A stretch of DNA of 64,000 nt, taken from assembly GCA_963920705.1 (NCBI GenBank), contig OY987232.1, positions 11,471,726-11,535,725 of the forward strand. Reading direction: 5' to 3'. Shown here piece by piece: positions 45,097-57,503 of this stretch; the stretch's first letter is position 1, and each line of letters starts with the position of its first letter. The notes under the pieces are model-generated. The model saw only the letters and a list, made by a program, of their open reading frames with translations. It made no database searches and was not told the origin of the DNA. This DNA is from Odiellus spinosus. Its lineage: Eukaryota > Arthropoda > Arachnida > Opiliones > Phalangiidae. The translations under genes and the position numbers were made by a program.

Positions 45097-46044
45097 ATTT
45101 TTTTACTTTTTATGTTTATTCTATCTTGTAAACTAGACATAGAAATACCACCACGTGTGTTGGAATAGCTAATTGTAGTATGCAGTCTTCGTTACTAAAA
45201 ATTCAAACTTCAAGCTTTAACCACAACGAAAATATCTGGTATCCAAAATGTTCTGAATTGGATGGTACGGTCGTGCAGACTTGGCGGGGACACTGCCGTT
45301 ATATCTTCCGATATGAATCTGCGAATGAGATCAAAGCACTCGGCTCGTTTGAATTATTCAGTCGCTTTTCTTTTGAATCTTGCGGAAAACCTAATTGCTC
45401 TTTCCATCGCTTTCCATCGAGCATCGAGTTGTGGAACTGAAAATTTTAAAAATATTGCGTCCCCCAGTCAAATCAGTGCAAAAAGTGCTCTCAATCGGTT
45501 ACTGTCTCGAAAAACGAGTCTCGCCAGGGCTTGATTTTTGCGGCTTGTGGAATACAAAAATTGATTATTACCGCTACAACTCACTTAGTGGAATATAAAA
45601 TTCATCATCTCGGTGTGATTTCTCTCGCTCTAGAGCTCAAGCTTATTGCGAATCGCTCATCTATGGAGCGCACATTTCATTTTAAAGTTATCTGTTGGAA
45701 TATTTAGAGTGAAAGAGAGCCTTTAAAACGGTAGTGAATGGGTAACTCATTATAAAGGGTCATTTTCCCTACCTATTTAAAAGCGAACAAAACGCTTTCA
45801 GTTCGCGGTTTCCCTTAAATTTGAATTGAAATCTCATAATTCATAGCCTAACACGAGCGATTAGCCAATATTGTTTAAAAATAATTTATCCAAATTTTAC
45901 CATTTTTGTACCTATTACCATACATTGTAATATAGCTAGATTCTTTAACTTTACTTTCGACGAACCATAAATCGTTCATAATATAATTTGACAATTTTAA
46001 AGTTTTCATTTTTCTCTAGTTCCGATGGTAATTGTCGATGTTTT
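45097..46044. other. Gene-free stretch
   Basis: Overlapping short frames at 45180-45600 have no recognised motif. TGATTTCTCTCGCTCTAGAG near 45618 resembles TGATTTCTCTTGCTCTAGAG near 9479, a faint shared repeat. Confidence 0.4.
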
Positions 46045-46240
46045 ACGAGTAAACTCGAAGATGTTGTCACGATAGAGCCTATTTTCCGAGACCCGTCATC
46101 GTCTGGCCTACAGCGGTCCCAACCGCCGGGATACTGGGAAAAGAGGTAAGGGATAGTTCAGTAGACTGGGAAATAAATCATTCATAAACAATCATTACCC
46201 ACAGAAATTGTGAGACCGTTGTCATTACAGCCTTAACTGC
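46045..46240 (+). repeat. Dispersed repeat, copy 2 (partner at 22555)
   Basis: Same word order as 22555-22760 (GTAAACTCGAAGATGT, ATAGAGCCTATT, GATACTGGGAAA, GGAAATAAATC). Confidence 0.6.
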
Positions 46241-46509
46241 TAGTAATATCATCTATAACAAGTCGTTTTTTTGTGTTAATTCAGGTCGTCGTTAATCCTA
46301 TTATGCGAGGTTATTCTCATTTCAATCAGTTTTATTCGAATTGTTCGCTAATTGAGAAGGCTTTGCAATCGTTTAGACTCTTTGATTTGACGGCTAGCAC
46401 TATAGTGATTGCGAAATTCAACGCGATTAAACGTTTAAACGTAAGCGTAGTAAGTTTTATGTTGAAGATGTCGTTGGCGGCTCTAATTTTTCCATTGTAA
46501 TCCCGTATT

Positions 46510-46705
46510 CAGGGACGGAAATAAGCACAAGTCACTGGTCATTTGTCCGATAAATTTTCCAAATGTCCGATAAAAAAAGGTACTTTTCAATACAGGAAAT
46601 GTAGCTTTGTCCGGTAATTTTGTTAAATGTCCGATAACTTTTGAATTTTTAAGGGGGGTTACTGGACATTTGTCCAATAAGAAAAATTTCTTATTTCCGT
46701 CCCTG
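46510..46705. mobile_element. hAT-like MITE, CAGGGACGGAAATAAG ends
   Basis: Perfect 16-bp inverted ends, 196 bp long. The inside repeats AAATGTCCGATAA words. Flanks CCCGTATT and, two bases off the right end, GCCGTATT, a probable 8-bp duplication with one change. Confidence 0.85.
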
Positions 46706-48537
46706 CGGCCGTATTCCTTTTCAGCTTACCTTTTTCTTTCGTTATTTTATTTTTGTCGTAGCTAAATCCAATAAAACAAAACCTAATTACATTTGCGGCG
46801 TTTATATTGTCTTATATCACATGAGGATTATTTTCGAAGTGACGGTGACGCTAAAATTACTCCGTATCACTAACAATTAAATTATTAAATTCGAGAATGT
46901 ACAAAGTCGAATCCTGGTACGTTTCCAACGGTGCTACCATCTATAAGAGTGCTATATTCATTTGTGGGTAGGTGGCAGCAGCTTTTAAAACTGCGTTACC
47001 CGTGTCAGCGTGTGTCGGAACATGGGATGTATCGGAACAGATGATTCGTCTATTAATAATCTAATCTAAACTAATATAATCTAATCCGTACTTGCGATAA
47101 TGCTGATTTGCATAAACGCTCTTTCGATAACGCTGTTTTGAGAATCGCAAAAAAAAAGTAAATTACTATTATACCTACGTACCAGCGATTTGGGTCGAAA
47201 TGATCGAATTTCATATGATCGATTGAGTTAAAAAACTAACCTAACCTAACCTAACCTAAATATTTCGATCATTTAATCTAAAAAACTGGTTTCGATCACT
47301 TAAAAGTCGATCAATTGGGACGATACCCGTACGAGCGCGGTTCTATGTTGGGTGAGAAAATCGTAAAAAGGAAAATGTTATTGATTATTTTTTTCAATTA
47401 TGGAAAAACGTAAATAGAGGTTTCACAAGAAGCTTCGTATCTATAGGAATGGGTTAAGATAGTAGATTAAACGCCGTCAAATCTATTGGTATTATTTTTA
47501 ACTCTGTTCTCGATTTTTGAAAATAGTTCTTGGTACCATACGTAAAAAAATCAAGCTTCATTCAACCAGACTCGGCCTTACGTAATTACCATTGGAATTA
47601 ATAAGTTTCTTCATCAGCGAAATTAGTTTCTAGTGTAGATAAAGGGGCAGTGGGGTCAGGTGCTCCGGGTCCAAAAATCGTTTTTGTGGTGAAATCATAA
47701 ATTTTTTTGAAAATGTTTGGGTCACAAAATTCTTCTTATTTGGTTCTAATTGCTAAATTCAAACCTAATCTGACGAAATGAAAAAAAGAGAGGGGGGGGG
47801 GGGGGAGTTCGTTAGAAATGGTCTATTAGGTAAAATCGGACCCCCATCTTTGAAGAAATTACTTTTTTTCCTGATTGGGTAAGCAGATTTCTTTGGTTAT
47901 TCTATGGGAGCTCGTTCAATTGAAAAGTAAAGCCGAAGTCACGTATGTGTAATTTCTCGTGATTAAATTGGGGAGCTTGCTGCGCGAGATCAAATTGACA
48001 AGGTGCCCGAATCGAGTCAACCGTCTGGTGTATACATTAATTCGTCGTATCACCGTCACTTGGAGTAAAAATTGACCGAAGGCAAAATTGAGTTTCTGGT
48101 ATTTTTCTCACGAATTGCCAAATTATAATCGACCGCTTAAAAACTCCGTGTAACTTGATGTGAGAATAATTATATTCACGTTGTGAGGAAATATGATAAA
48201 TAAGAACTTTGTTTCAGACTCGAAAAATCTATAGTTTGATCGTGGGGCTAGATTAATCTGGGTTGGTGCAGTGGCGGTGCCACGGGGTAGGCTGCGTAGG
48301 CTATAGCCTACGTGTAAATTTCAACGAAGGCTTTTAAATCCACTCGAAGGGCCCTGGCCGAAAAATATCCTCAAGCGTAAAATGTCAGCTATGATCTATA
48401 CACGTATAAAAAGTTCCACTGAATTTAACAGAGCTATATTATCAAAAAAGGTTATTTGAAATTACATATTTTTTAATTAATTTTAATGTAAAGAATATGC
48501 TTAGACAAATCCCAAGGTATAAATTTAATTCGTCCCA
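46706..48537. other. Gene-free stretch before duplication B
   Basis: G-run at about 47794-47805. CAGTGGCGGTGCCACGGGGT at about 48270 looks like a single hAT end without a partner found. Confidence 0.45.
47236..47259. repeat. Short CCTAA (insect telomere-type) tract
   Basis: Almost five CCTAA units in a row. TTAGG/CCTAA is the common insect telomere repeat. Too short to imply a telomere fusion. Confidence 0.8.
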
Positions 48538-49056
48538 AGCTTATGAGTTTTTATCATCGATACACTCTGTTCTTTAACAACCCAGGGTACGTTCAGTTAA
48601 CCACAAAATACGCATCGATGCATATAGGAAAAAACGAAACTGTTACTGTACACCTTCTTGTATTGCAACAGGGCGCCAAACGATTTGAAAAGCCTAAGTA
48701 TAAGGTGAGTTGAATCTCATTATTAAGGGTTAAAATAAAAATTTGGACAAACGAATTCGTTCCCCAATAAAGGGAATTTAAATAAACTAAAATAGAACTA
48801 GCAAATAATCTTAATTGACATTAGGCTTAGGAGATAATAAGAAATTGTAACAGTTGGTTTAAACTTATACAGTAGGCTTCCCTGAAGTGGGAATATTTAG
48901 AGGTACAAAGTTTAAGTCTGTTACAGTATTTACAGTTTCATGTGGCGGCCGCGATGCTCATCGATAGTGCCTCAAGCTCATTGGCTCAACGAGCTAATTA
49001 GATAAGTTTGGGATATTTTTGGTAAACATATTGTAACCAATTATTGCTTCATTTCT

Positions 49057-49565
49057 AATTATACAAAAAAGAGGTTGCCTCGCACCCTTAAAAAAACTCT
49101 TTATCTAACTCGAATCAAACCCGTGAAGGGACAGAAATTATTTGTTAGAGAAAGAGCAATTTCATATCTTTAAAATTATAGTTAGTAGATTTAGTCTACT
49201 ACTTCAAAGATTTTATTACTATTATATATTTTCCAAAAAACGGATAAAGACGACCTAGGACTAATGATAAATATATATACATTAAAGGAACTCCATCTTT
49301 AGCTAATTTTATTAGTGATACTGATAGAATTTAAAATTAACATCAATGGGAGAGGATGGTTAACTAGGTCGTCTTTATCCGTTTTTTGGAAAATATATAA
49401 TAGAAATAAAATCTTTGAAGTAGTCGACTAAATCTACTAACTATAATTTTAAAGATATGAAATTGCTCTTTCTCTAACAAATAATTTCTGTCCCTTCACG
49501 GGTTTGATTCGAGTTAGATAAAGAGTTTTTTTAAGGGTGCGAAGCAACCTCTTTTTTGTATAATT
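49057..49565. mobile_element. Fold-back MITE with 202-bp arms
   Basis: Arms 49057-49258 and 49364-49565 are near-perfect inverted copies beginning AATTATACAAAAAAGAGGTT and containing AAACCCGTGAAGGGACAGAA. End sequences resemble those of the element at 56312. Confidence 0.9.
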
Positions 49566-49719
49566 TCTGTCCTTTTTTCACCAAAAATATACACCTTTTC
49601 CACTTTTCACTATATAGGTTTATTGAACCTTATTTCTTACTAATGCTGAATAAAAATTAAAGCGTTTAATTGAGGCTTCAATCTATTCGTAATTGAGACC
49701 CTGGTACAAATCTCGAAAG

Positions 49720-50180
49720 GCTGAGATTAACTAACCTAACCTTACCTAAGTTGTAAAACAGGGATGGGCTAGTTCAATTGATTAACTAACCTAAACTAAT
49801 CTTACCTAAAATACTGCAAGAGGAACGGGTTAGCCCGAGTTATAGGGATTACCTAGTTGGAGGGATGGGCTATTTCCAGGGTTTAATTAACCTAATTTAA
49901 CCTTAAAGATTACTTGATGGAATGGTTAACCCGAGGGATTAACTAGTTGGAACGATGGGCTAATTCGAGGAATTAACTAACCTAACCTAGCCCTACCTAA
50001 AATATTACAAATAGCCCGAGCTAAGGATTAACTAGTTGGAGGGATTGGCTAATTAGAGGGATTAACTAACCTAACCTTAAAGATTACCAGATGGACGGGG
50101 GAGGTCGAGGGATTAACTAACCTAGCCTTACCTAAAATATTACAAGAGGGACGGGCTAGACCGAGCTAGAGATTAAATTT
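49720..50180. repeat. Degenerate minisatellite with CTAACCTAACC words
   Basis: Repeating units of roughly 60-120 bp: GGGATTAACTAACCTAACCT, TACCTAAAATATTACAAGAG, GACGGGCTAG.CCGAG, AACTAGTTGGAGGGATGGGC. Inverted, decayed pieces lie at 53975-54110 and about 54820-54910. Confidence 0.75.
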
Positions 50181-51095
50181 ATAATATTGAATCGCATCGA
50201 CAAAAATGAGCATGGAAAGCGAAACAATTCTTTAAAGCAAGAGAACATAATTCATGAGACCAGAAGTATGTGGCCGTTTATTTAACTCGCCGACATCAAT
50301 TTCCGTTTCGTATATCCTATTTAACATTATAAATCTTTATTTTTTATTATACTTAAGTTAGACGTGCTTTAGATACAGACTTCAATAATTGGCCAACTAC
50401 TTAATAGCAACGTTATTACGTAGTAGTAATGACGAAGCTATTGGATCTAAAGCACATCCTAGTCGCAAAACTCAAGTATTTTAAAAAATAAAGAAGAGAT
50501 TGAGAACGTTAAACTATAAATTTCATGTGTAATCGAGCACTTGGCAGGATATGAAGTCCAACTCAAGTGATATTTAATCCCTAGAACTCTCTTTTTGAAA
50601 TATTTTTAGAGTGACTTAATATATTAAATTGGCCACATTTCTAGGTAAGGCGATTTACATTCAATCGCCTCGGTTTATTCGAGTACTCTACCCAAATGAT
50701 CCTGAGAAAAAAGTCTCTTATCACCGAAATATAAGTGAGAAACGATTGCCTAAACAATCGAAGACGTCACCATTGCACAAACGAGAGGGCTCGCCACAAT
50801 TTTAACCGCTAACGTAAACCACGCATTGGTACAGTGCATCTGTGAGTACTGAATCTGCAAATCTCGCTTATATAGGCCGAGAAGAGATATATTATTAAAG
50901 TTAAAAAATCAAATGATAAGAAAATCATGGCAACTTTTTAATTACGGTGAATTAGGGTGAATATAATGGGATACTCATGATATGACATAATAGTCAAAAT
51001 TAGACGGCTGAAGAGGGCTACCCTAGTAAAAGAACCCAATAAATGCAATTTTCCGTTAACGATAAAAAATGCCATTAAAAAAAGCTTATCAACTG
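50181..51095. other. Gene-free stretch
   Basis: A weak inverted pair (GTGCTTTAGAT / ATCTAAAGCAC) at about 50364-50455. Nothing else recognised. Confidence 0.5.
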
Positions 51096-51490
51096 TTTAA
51101 TAAAATCAATTTTTGTTTATCAATTTAAAACCAATTAATAAAGCTCGGCTAGTTATATGTTTTACCCTTTTCGTCACCCATACAGGCATCTGTCTCTCTA
51201 TTAACTCTAATTCGATGGATATTCATTATCATTCTACTGTTTAAGAAATAAAATTTTGTTTACCATTTTGAAGCAATTAATAAAGCTCGGCTAAGCTTAT
51301 GATTTCACCCTTTTGTAACCCATTCAGGCACCTTACTTTCTATTAACTCGAATTCGATGGATATTCCTTATCATTCTACTGTTTAAGAAAAAAAATTTTT
51401 GTTTATCATTTTGAAGCAATTAGTAAAGCTCGGCTAAGCTTAAGATTTCACCCTTTTGTAACCCATTCAGGCACCTTACTTTCTATTACT
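51096..51490. repeat. Tandem repeat, about 142-bp period, 2.7 copies
   Basis: AAGCTCGGCTA occurs at about 51141, 51283 and 51426. Each is followed by TTTCACCCTTTT.TAACCCAT.CAGGCA and preceded by CTGTTTAA.AAA. Confidence 0.9.
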
Positions 51491-52584
51491 TCATATATTT
51501 AATCAACATTTCATTATTGAAATCTGTGTTTAACTAGAGATACTCTTGTACCTGATCGAAGTCTTATCAAATTTTTTCAAAAGTACTTTTGTCTGTATTA
51601 ATTCGAATTCAGTGGACGGTGGGAAGAGGGAAACGACGACGACGATTTCAGTTATCAAGCGCCGCGGGTCCATTGGAAAAGACATTACGATTTCTGATGA
51701 AATTCGAGTTTAGATAAAGGGATAAACACGAACGTGTTTATCCTAATAAAGAATTCAATCTCTAGAGATTTTCATTAAATTAAGAGTTACAGCGATAAAT
51801 TGAATGGCTGTTATTGGTCTATTAAAAACAGGCCGTGCCGGCCTGTTTTATTTATAGGTCTCTCACAATTTCATCAGAAACGTTTATGGAAATTAACCAT
51901 ATGAGGTGCAATTCTTTGTCATATTGATAACTGAGATATTCTTCTTCTTCTTCTTCTTCTTCTTCTCCCGACCGCGAGTCCGTTTCATTGAGAGTTTGCA
52001 TTCGAGAGAGAAAAATATGTTAGGATCATGGGGGTACTCTATATTTTTCTATGTTTTTCTGATGAATACTTCGACTGAGATAACAAAAGCTTTATAGATA
52101 ACGTTGAAGCTACGTGAAAGACGGCGTTTCATTCAGAGTTTGCATTCGAGAGAGAGAGAGAAATGTTGGGGTGTTCTATATTTTTTATACTTTTCTGATG
52201 TTGAATACTACGACTGAGATAACAAAAACTTTAGATAACGTTAAAGCGAAAGACGGAATAAGGAAACTATTTTTTTAGTCAAAGCGAAAGACGGAATAAG
52301 GAAACTATTTTTTTAGTCTCTATATCTAAGAAACGCACGGAATGTTTTGTTGATAATGTTTTATTAACAAAATTAGAATGATGTACCGTAGGGTAGATAA
52401 ACTAGGGTATTTCACATTAGCCTCAATTATATATAGAGATGAGATTTCCAAAATGTCTTAGAAAAATGGACTCTGAGACAGATTTAATTAATTCATTAGT
52501 TTATAAAAATCGGCGGTGGGACACCACTCCCCCAGTAGGCCACTCTTTGTTAGTGGGCCCGTTTTTTATCTTGCCTACTTTGGG

Positions 52585-52592
52585 TATAAAAG
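52585..52592 (+). promoter_or_regulatory. TATA box of the small ORF
   Basis: TATAAAAG, with an initiator-like TTCAG about 19 bases on, slightly closer than usual. The ORF starts 134 bp downstream. Confidence 0.5.
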
Positions 52593-52726
52593 GCTAGGTA
52601 TTCAGCGAAACAATATCGTTTGACTGCTTAATATCTCGACGTCAACTTGGAAGTATTGGTTAGTCATTACTTTGAACTCCAAGGTGGAAGGATAGCGTCT
52701 CATCTTCATTAACTGACTGGCGTGCC

Positions 52727-52921
52727 ATGAAACACTCGACCATCACATTGTCAGCAGTATCTACTTATCATCTGCATAAGTCATTCTATGAAGAAACCTG
52801 CCTGCTAGAAAACCGCGCTATGCGTCAAGACTTTGAGGAAGTGGGAACCCTGAGCAAGAACTTCTACATCGTCAGCCTGATCATTGCATACATGGAAATA
52901 TTCATTTTAACCATCGCGTGA
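52727..52921 (+). CDS. Small hypothetical protein with C-terminal membrane segment
   Basis: 64 codons, start context GTGCCATGA. The N-terminal two thirds are polar (MKHSTITLSAVSTYHLHKSF, ENRAMRQDFEEVGTLSKN) and the last 20 residues are strongly hydrophobic (FYIVSLIIAYMEIFILTIA), suggesting a tail-anchored or membrane peptide. Codon third positions are more GC-rich than the surrounding DNA. A TATA box lies upstream and AATAAA follows at 52936, just before the hairpin that opens the next tandem unit. I recognise no family. It could be a real small gene of a repetitive or mobile unit, or a chance frame. Confidence 0.4.
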   Translation: MKHSTITLSAVSTYHLHKSFYEETCLLENRAMRQDFEEVGTLSKNFYIVSLIIAYMEIFILTIA

Positions 52922-52935
52922 ATTACGCTTGACTA

Positions 52936-52941
52936 AATAAA
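52936..52941 (+). terminator. Polyadenylation signal after the small ORF
   Basis: AATAAA 15 bp after the stop codon, followed by the AACAGGCC hairpin. Confidence 0.4.
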
Positions 52942-52945
52942 TCAT

Positions 52946-53732
52946 ATTAAAAACAGGCCAGCTGGCCTGTTTTATTTATAGGTGTCTCAAAATTTCATTA
53001 GAAAAGTCTATGGAGATTAGTCTTATGAGGTGGAATCTTTTTTGTCAATGATAACTGAGGTTTTCTCCTACTTCTTCTTCTTCTTCGTCCGACCGCGAGT
53101 CCGTTTCATTGAGAGTTTGCATTCGAGAGAGAAAAATGTGTTAGGCTCGTGGGGGTACTCTATATTTTTCTATACGTTTCGGATGAATACTAAGACTGAG
53201 ATAACAAAAGCTGTAGATAAGGTTGAAACACCGTGAAAGACTGCGTTTCATTGGGAGTTTGCATTAGAAAGTAAGAAATGTGTTAGATTTACAAGGGTGT
53301 TCTATTATATTTTTATTATACTTTTATTATGTTGAATACTAAGACTGAATAACAGTAGCTTTGATTACGTTGGATGGGAAGACGGATAAAAAGATAACGT
53401 TGGTGTATGAAGTTGAATAAAAAACTCGTGTCTAATTAAATATAAATAATAAAGCAGAACGCGAGAGATACAAACAATAAATGTTTTGGTTTAAAAGATA
53501 TAGGACGATGCCTAGAATTCTACGTATTGAGTCTAATGCAAAACAATGTTTTTAACGTTTATAGTGCGTATTGAATTTTTTTTATCAATGATTATAAGCC
53601 GCAGGGTACATAAACTTGGGTATTATACATTAGCCCAAATGGTATATAACGGTGAGATTTTGAAATGTCTTAGAAAATGGACTCTGAGACTGACGTACAA
53701 TAAATTGATTTAGTTATAAGAGTTGGCGGGAA
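52946..53732 (+). repeat. 1125-bp tandem unit, partial second copy
   Basis: Follows 51821-52520 in order: hairpin AACAGGCC-AGCT-GGCCTGTT at 52952-52971, TTC run, TTTCATTGAGAGTTTGCATT, AGGGTA.ATAAACT, AATGGACTCTGAGAC. It lacks the part holding the small ORF. Confidence 0.8.
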
Positions 53733-53784
53733 ATTTAAATGATGCTGCAGAATTTAAAGGAGTCTAGAAAGGATACGGATATAA

Positions 53785-53950
53785 GAACAAAATAGGACAC
53801 ACGCGCGATAGGACACAATAACGATGGGATATAATCTCGATGGGACGCAATCTCGACAGAACATAAGGTCGATGCGAGACAATCTTGATAGACCGTAATC
53901 TTCATGTACATAATCTCAAGTGGAATCTTTATCGATAGTTCACAACCTCG
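53785..53950. repeat. Degenerate minisatellite, about 20-bp period
   Basis: GATAGGACACAATAACGATG, GGATATAATCTCGATG, GGACGCAATCTCGACAGAAC, and so on: a repeating GATrGGACryAATCTC pattern over about eight units. Confidence 0.65.
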
Positions 53951-54149
53951 AAAGGACATTTTGTTTCCTTTCCCTTCTTGTAATATTTTAGGTAAGGTTA
54001 CGTTAGTTAATCACTCGAACTACGTCATCCCTCCAACTAGTTAAACACTTGCTCTAACCCATTCCTCTTATAATATTATAGGTAAGGTTACGTTAGTAGA
54101 GTGCAACAGTCTCAGTCTGATTTAGTTGCAGTCGACGCGAAGTCAGCCC

Positions 54150-54800
54150 CTTTTGAGTATTCGAACTTTCGGTACTATCACGTGTTCGACATAACGAACT
54201 TTCGGACTCGTCGTCCAATTCTTACAATGGGATGTAAATACGTTTTTCAGTTGGCCTATCGCCAGTAGGCCAAATCCGTTTTTTAAGGGACGTCGACGTA
54301 TTTTTTCGAGAGATAAAAGTCATTTGCGCCTATGGATAGAACACATTCTCTCTCTGTCATTCATGCGTTCAACATCGTGAAAAAAAAAGTTTACGTCTTT
54401 AGCCTGCTGCAGAGGTGGAAGTTCCGTGGTGACGCCTATAATGTCCTAGCCTTCAAGGATTAGGATAGGCCAAGTAGAGGACAAGTAGTGGATAGATGCC
54501 TGGGGCCATCATCCTGTACATCTCTTGGACAGCAGAGTAAAGGAAGACTTACGTTTCTTTAGGAACAGTGCGGAGGACTTGGCATATTTTTTTGCAAATA
54601 TGTTCTTTAACGCGATGTTGTTTTTACGACTTCGTTTGCTTTTTTTGTGCAGGGCTCTTTGAATTTATGAGAATTATACTTGTAATAATAAAGTTTAATG
54701 TTTATTCTGGTCTCGATCGTCTCGTTAATTCTCGAGTAGATATTTTAGTATCTTAGTGGATGTTAATGGTAATCACTTTTCGTTATCTTTAAGTTAGCAG
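54150..54800 (+). repeat. Dispersed repeat family R, copy 3
   Basis: Shares the ordered words listed for 20960-21560. Flanked by decayed pieces of the CTAACC minisatellite. Confidence 0.65.
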
Positions 54801-56311
54801 ATTAAAACAACGCTAGTAAGGTCACGTCAGTCTAGTATATTTTATCACTCGAATTAGCCAATATCCCTTTAGCTAGTAATCCCTTGGTATCACCCTTCTC
54901 TCTTATAATTGACGAGTTCGGAATTGAAGCGAATCTTCCAGACCCATGGCGAGATTGAGGTATAACTTCGTTATGCGCGGATTTGTTACGAGGTGCCGCT
55001 TTCGTCGTTCTTATTCTAACTAAGCGTAGTGGATGGAAACAAAGAAAGAGTCATCATATTATATGTAACGGCAAATTCGGACTTTATTTATATTTTCTTA
55101 TATAACCTTTAAAATCTTTGACTCCTACCCTTTAATTCGTAAATACTTTTATTAGTAAACGGCAGAGACTCCCCCCCCCCCCCAGAACAATTACAGTCGT
55201 AGGGTGTTTTTTCTTTTAGGTCTTCCGATACGCGTATCTAGCTAGCGCGAGGTCGGAGGTTAGAGTTGTAATGGTTTTTCTTGCACATGGATTTCCTTTT
55301 TTTATAAATCGGTCCCATGTGTACTCAATTTTAAGAAAACTTTAAATTCCTTTTAGTTGCCATGCCCGCGTATGCCGCGACATGGTACCAATTATATATT
55401 TTCCTACTTACTGTATCCTGAGGTTGGACTGGAGACTTAAAAGCGAGAGGTCATAATTTTTAAATTGAGTTTTAATCTACGGAGTAAGAAAAAGGCTTGA
55501 TCGCCATGTACAAAATAAAATCTAACCGGGCAATCAGATGATTCGAAATCACGCGATGACGAGACGTCAGCGACCAGTATTCTGTATACATTTCAATCTT
55601 TAATTGTGCGCGTCCGTCCACCATTTTTTGTGCGCGTCGTGTAACGCGTCCTCACAGGAAAACGAGTGAGTTCAAAGCTATTTTAAAAGGGTACCAATTA
55701 ATTAGGTCAAAACTATTAATCTAATAGCCCATGAGGTGCACCATGGCAGACCAGTATTTATTAAGTGTTGTTAATAATTTTCATTAACCGGCAAATAAAC
55801 TGAATGGTTTCATTTTAAATCTAAGTGAAAAATGAAAATTAAACGGTATAAACCATCAAAATGAAAACAACGGCTTAAGCGATGTTAATATTCATCTAAA
55901 TCGAAAGCACTTCTGAATTAAACTGTGTGAAATGAAATTTAAGAACTATAGTTTTATGCTGAGAGTATTGACGTGTTCGTTCTGCGGGAGCTCGAGGGAA
56001 TATTTTTGAATATGGCAAAAACAAGAACTTAATCAATTTACTTTTAAAAAGATCGAATAACGTGCTGCGATCGAGATTAAAAAAGATGTTGCGTGCACCA
56101 TAGGATATTTAATCTTAAACCACAGTTATAGGGCCCCATAACTTAGAACAACAATAACCGATTTTAAAGTTTGTACAATATAAAATAATCATATATATTA
56201 AATCATTTCAATTTAAACTTGTAAATTTGCAATTTTAATTCCTACCACTAAATAAAAAAAATTGGTTAATTGATTTACAAGTGTTTCATTTTTCCAAAAG
56301 CAAACACAAAT
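54801..56311. other. Gene-free stretch in the copy B insertion
   Basis: C-run at about 55171-55184. No gene or element recognised. Confidence 0.5.
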
Positions 56312-57422
56312 TATACAAAAAACAACGTTTTGCTTCGCACTTCAAAAAAGTGCATTTATAGGTAAGAATTTCAAACCCGTGAAGGGACAGAAATTTTAAA
56401 TTCACAGTGAAAGAAATATGAAAGTCACAGTCTAAGAAATCATAAATCTATAATTATTATACAAAAACGTTGTTTTGCTTCGCACTTCAAAAAAGTGCAT
56501 TTAAAGGTAAGAATTTCAAACCCGTGAAGGGACAGAAATTATAAATTCACAGTGAAAGAAATATGAAAGTCACAGTCTAAGAAATCATAAAGCTATAATT
56601 ATAATAATTAATATGAATAAAAAATTTACAAAAAAATGACGTATAAATTCGGCCTATCGAAACTTTTAATTATGCAGAAATCATTCTGTTGTAGAATTCA
56701 CTCTTGGTAAGGGTAACTAAAAGCCATCTATGCGTGGAAAGGTAGAATAGCATAATACCAAATAGTTCCTGCCCGGGTTTTTAAAATGTTTAGTTGTTAG
56801 GGTGGAGAATTATATTATCTTAAGAGGGGTTGCTGTTTAGATGAGACTTTTGATTTTTAAACATGTTTCACCACGGGGAATACACTAACAAACCTTTACT
56901 CGCGTGTTATCGTCATCTGACAGCTACTAAAGTTTAGTTGACTCTTACTTTTTCCCTTCTCCTAGACTCTAGAGTGGTGATATCGAATGGCGATGGTTGC
57001 AGTTTTCAGTTAGTAAAAGGAAACATTCGCCTCTTTATAAAGTTTCTAATCATTAAATCTACATAAGTAAAAGTTTCGATAGGCCGAATTTATACGTCAT
57101 TTTTTTGTAAATTTTTTATTCATATTAATTATTATAATTATAGCTTTATGATTTCTTAGACTGTGACTTTCATATTTCTTTCACTGTGAATTTATAATTT
57201 CTGTCCCTTCACGGGTTTGAAATTCTTACCTTTAAATGCACTTTTTTGAAGTGCGAAGCAAAACAACGTTTTTGTATAATAATTATAGATTTATGATTTC
57301 TTAGACTGTGACTTTCATATTTCTTTCACTGTGAATTTATAATTTCTGTCCCTTCACGGGTTTGAAATTCTTACCTATAAATGCACTTTTTTGAAGTGCG
57401 AAGCAAAACAACGATTTTGTAT
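56312..57422. mobile_element. Fold-back element with doubled termini
   Basis: Arms 56312-56670 and 57066-57422 are inverted copies. Each arm holds two tandem copies of a 146-bp end unit (TTGCTTCGCACTTCAAAAAA, CAAACCCGTGAAGGGACAGA, CACAGTGAAAGAAATATGAA). Outer ends resemble the element at 49057. The central 400 bp has no ORF. Confidence 0.88.
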
Positions 57423-57503
57423 ATAAGAAAAAGTGTCGACGATTGATTTGCTTTTGTTTATTTATAACACATACCTTTTGAGAAAGTAACAAACAAAACG
57501 TAA

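Larger units (their letters stand above)
51821..52945 (+). repeat. 1125-bp tandem unit, full copy
   Basis: Begins ATTAAAAACAGGCC with a hairpin (AACAGGCC, 5-base loop, GGCCTGTT at 51827-51847). The partial next unit starts at 52946 with the same hairpin. Includes a TTC repeat, words around GAGAGTTTGCATTCGAGAGA, and the small ORF at 52727. Confidence 0.8.

Noticed and set aside
45180..45598. Three overlapping plus-strand frames
   Set aside because: No recognisable domain, no splice or promoter support, and mutual overlap in three frames.
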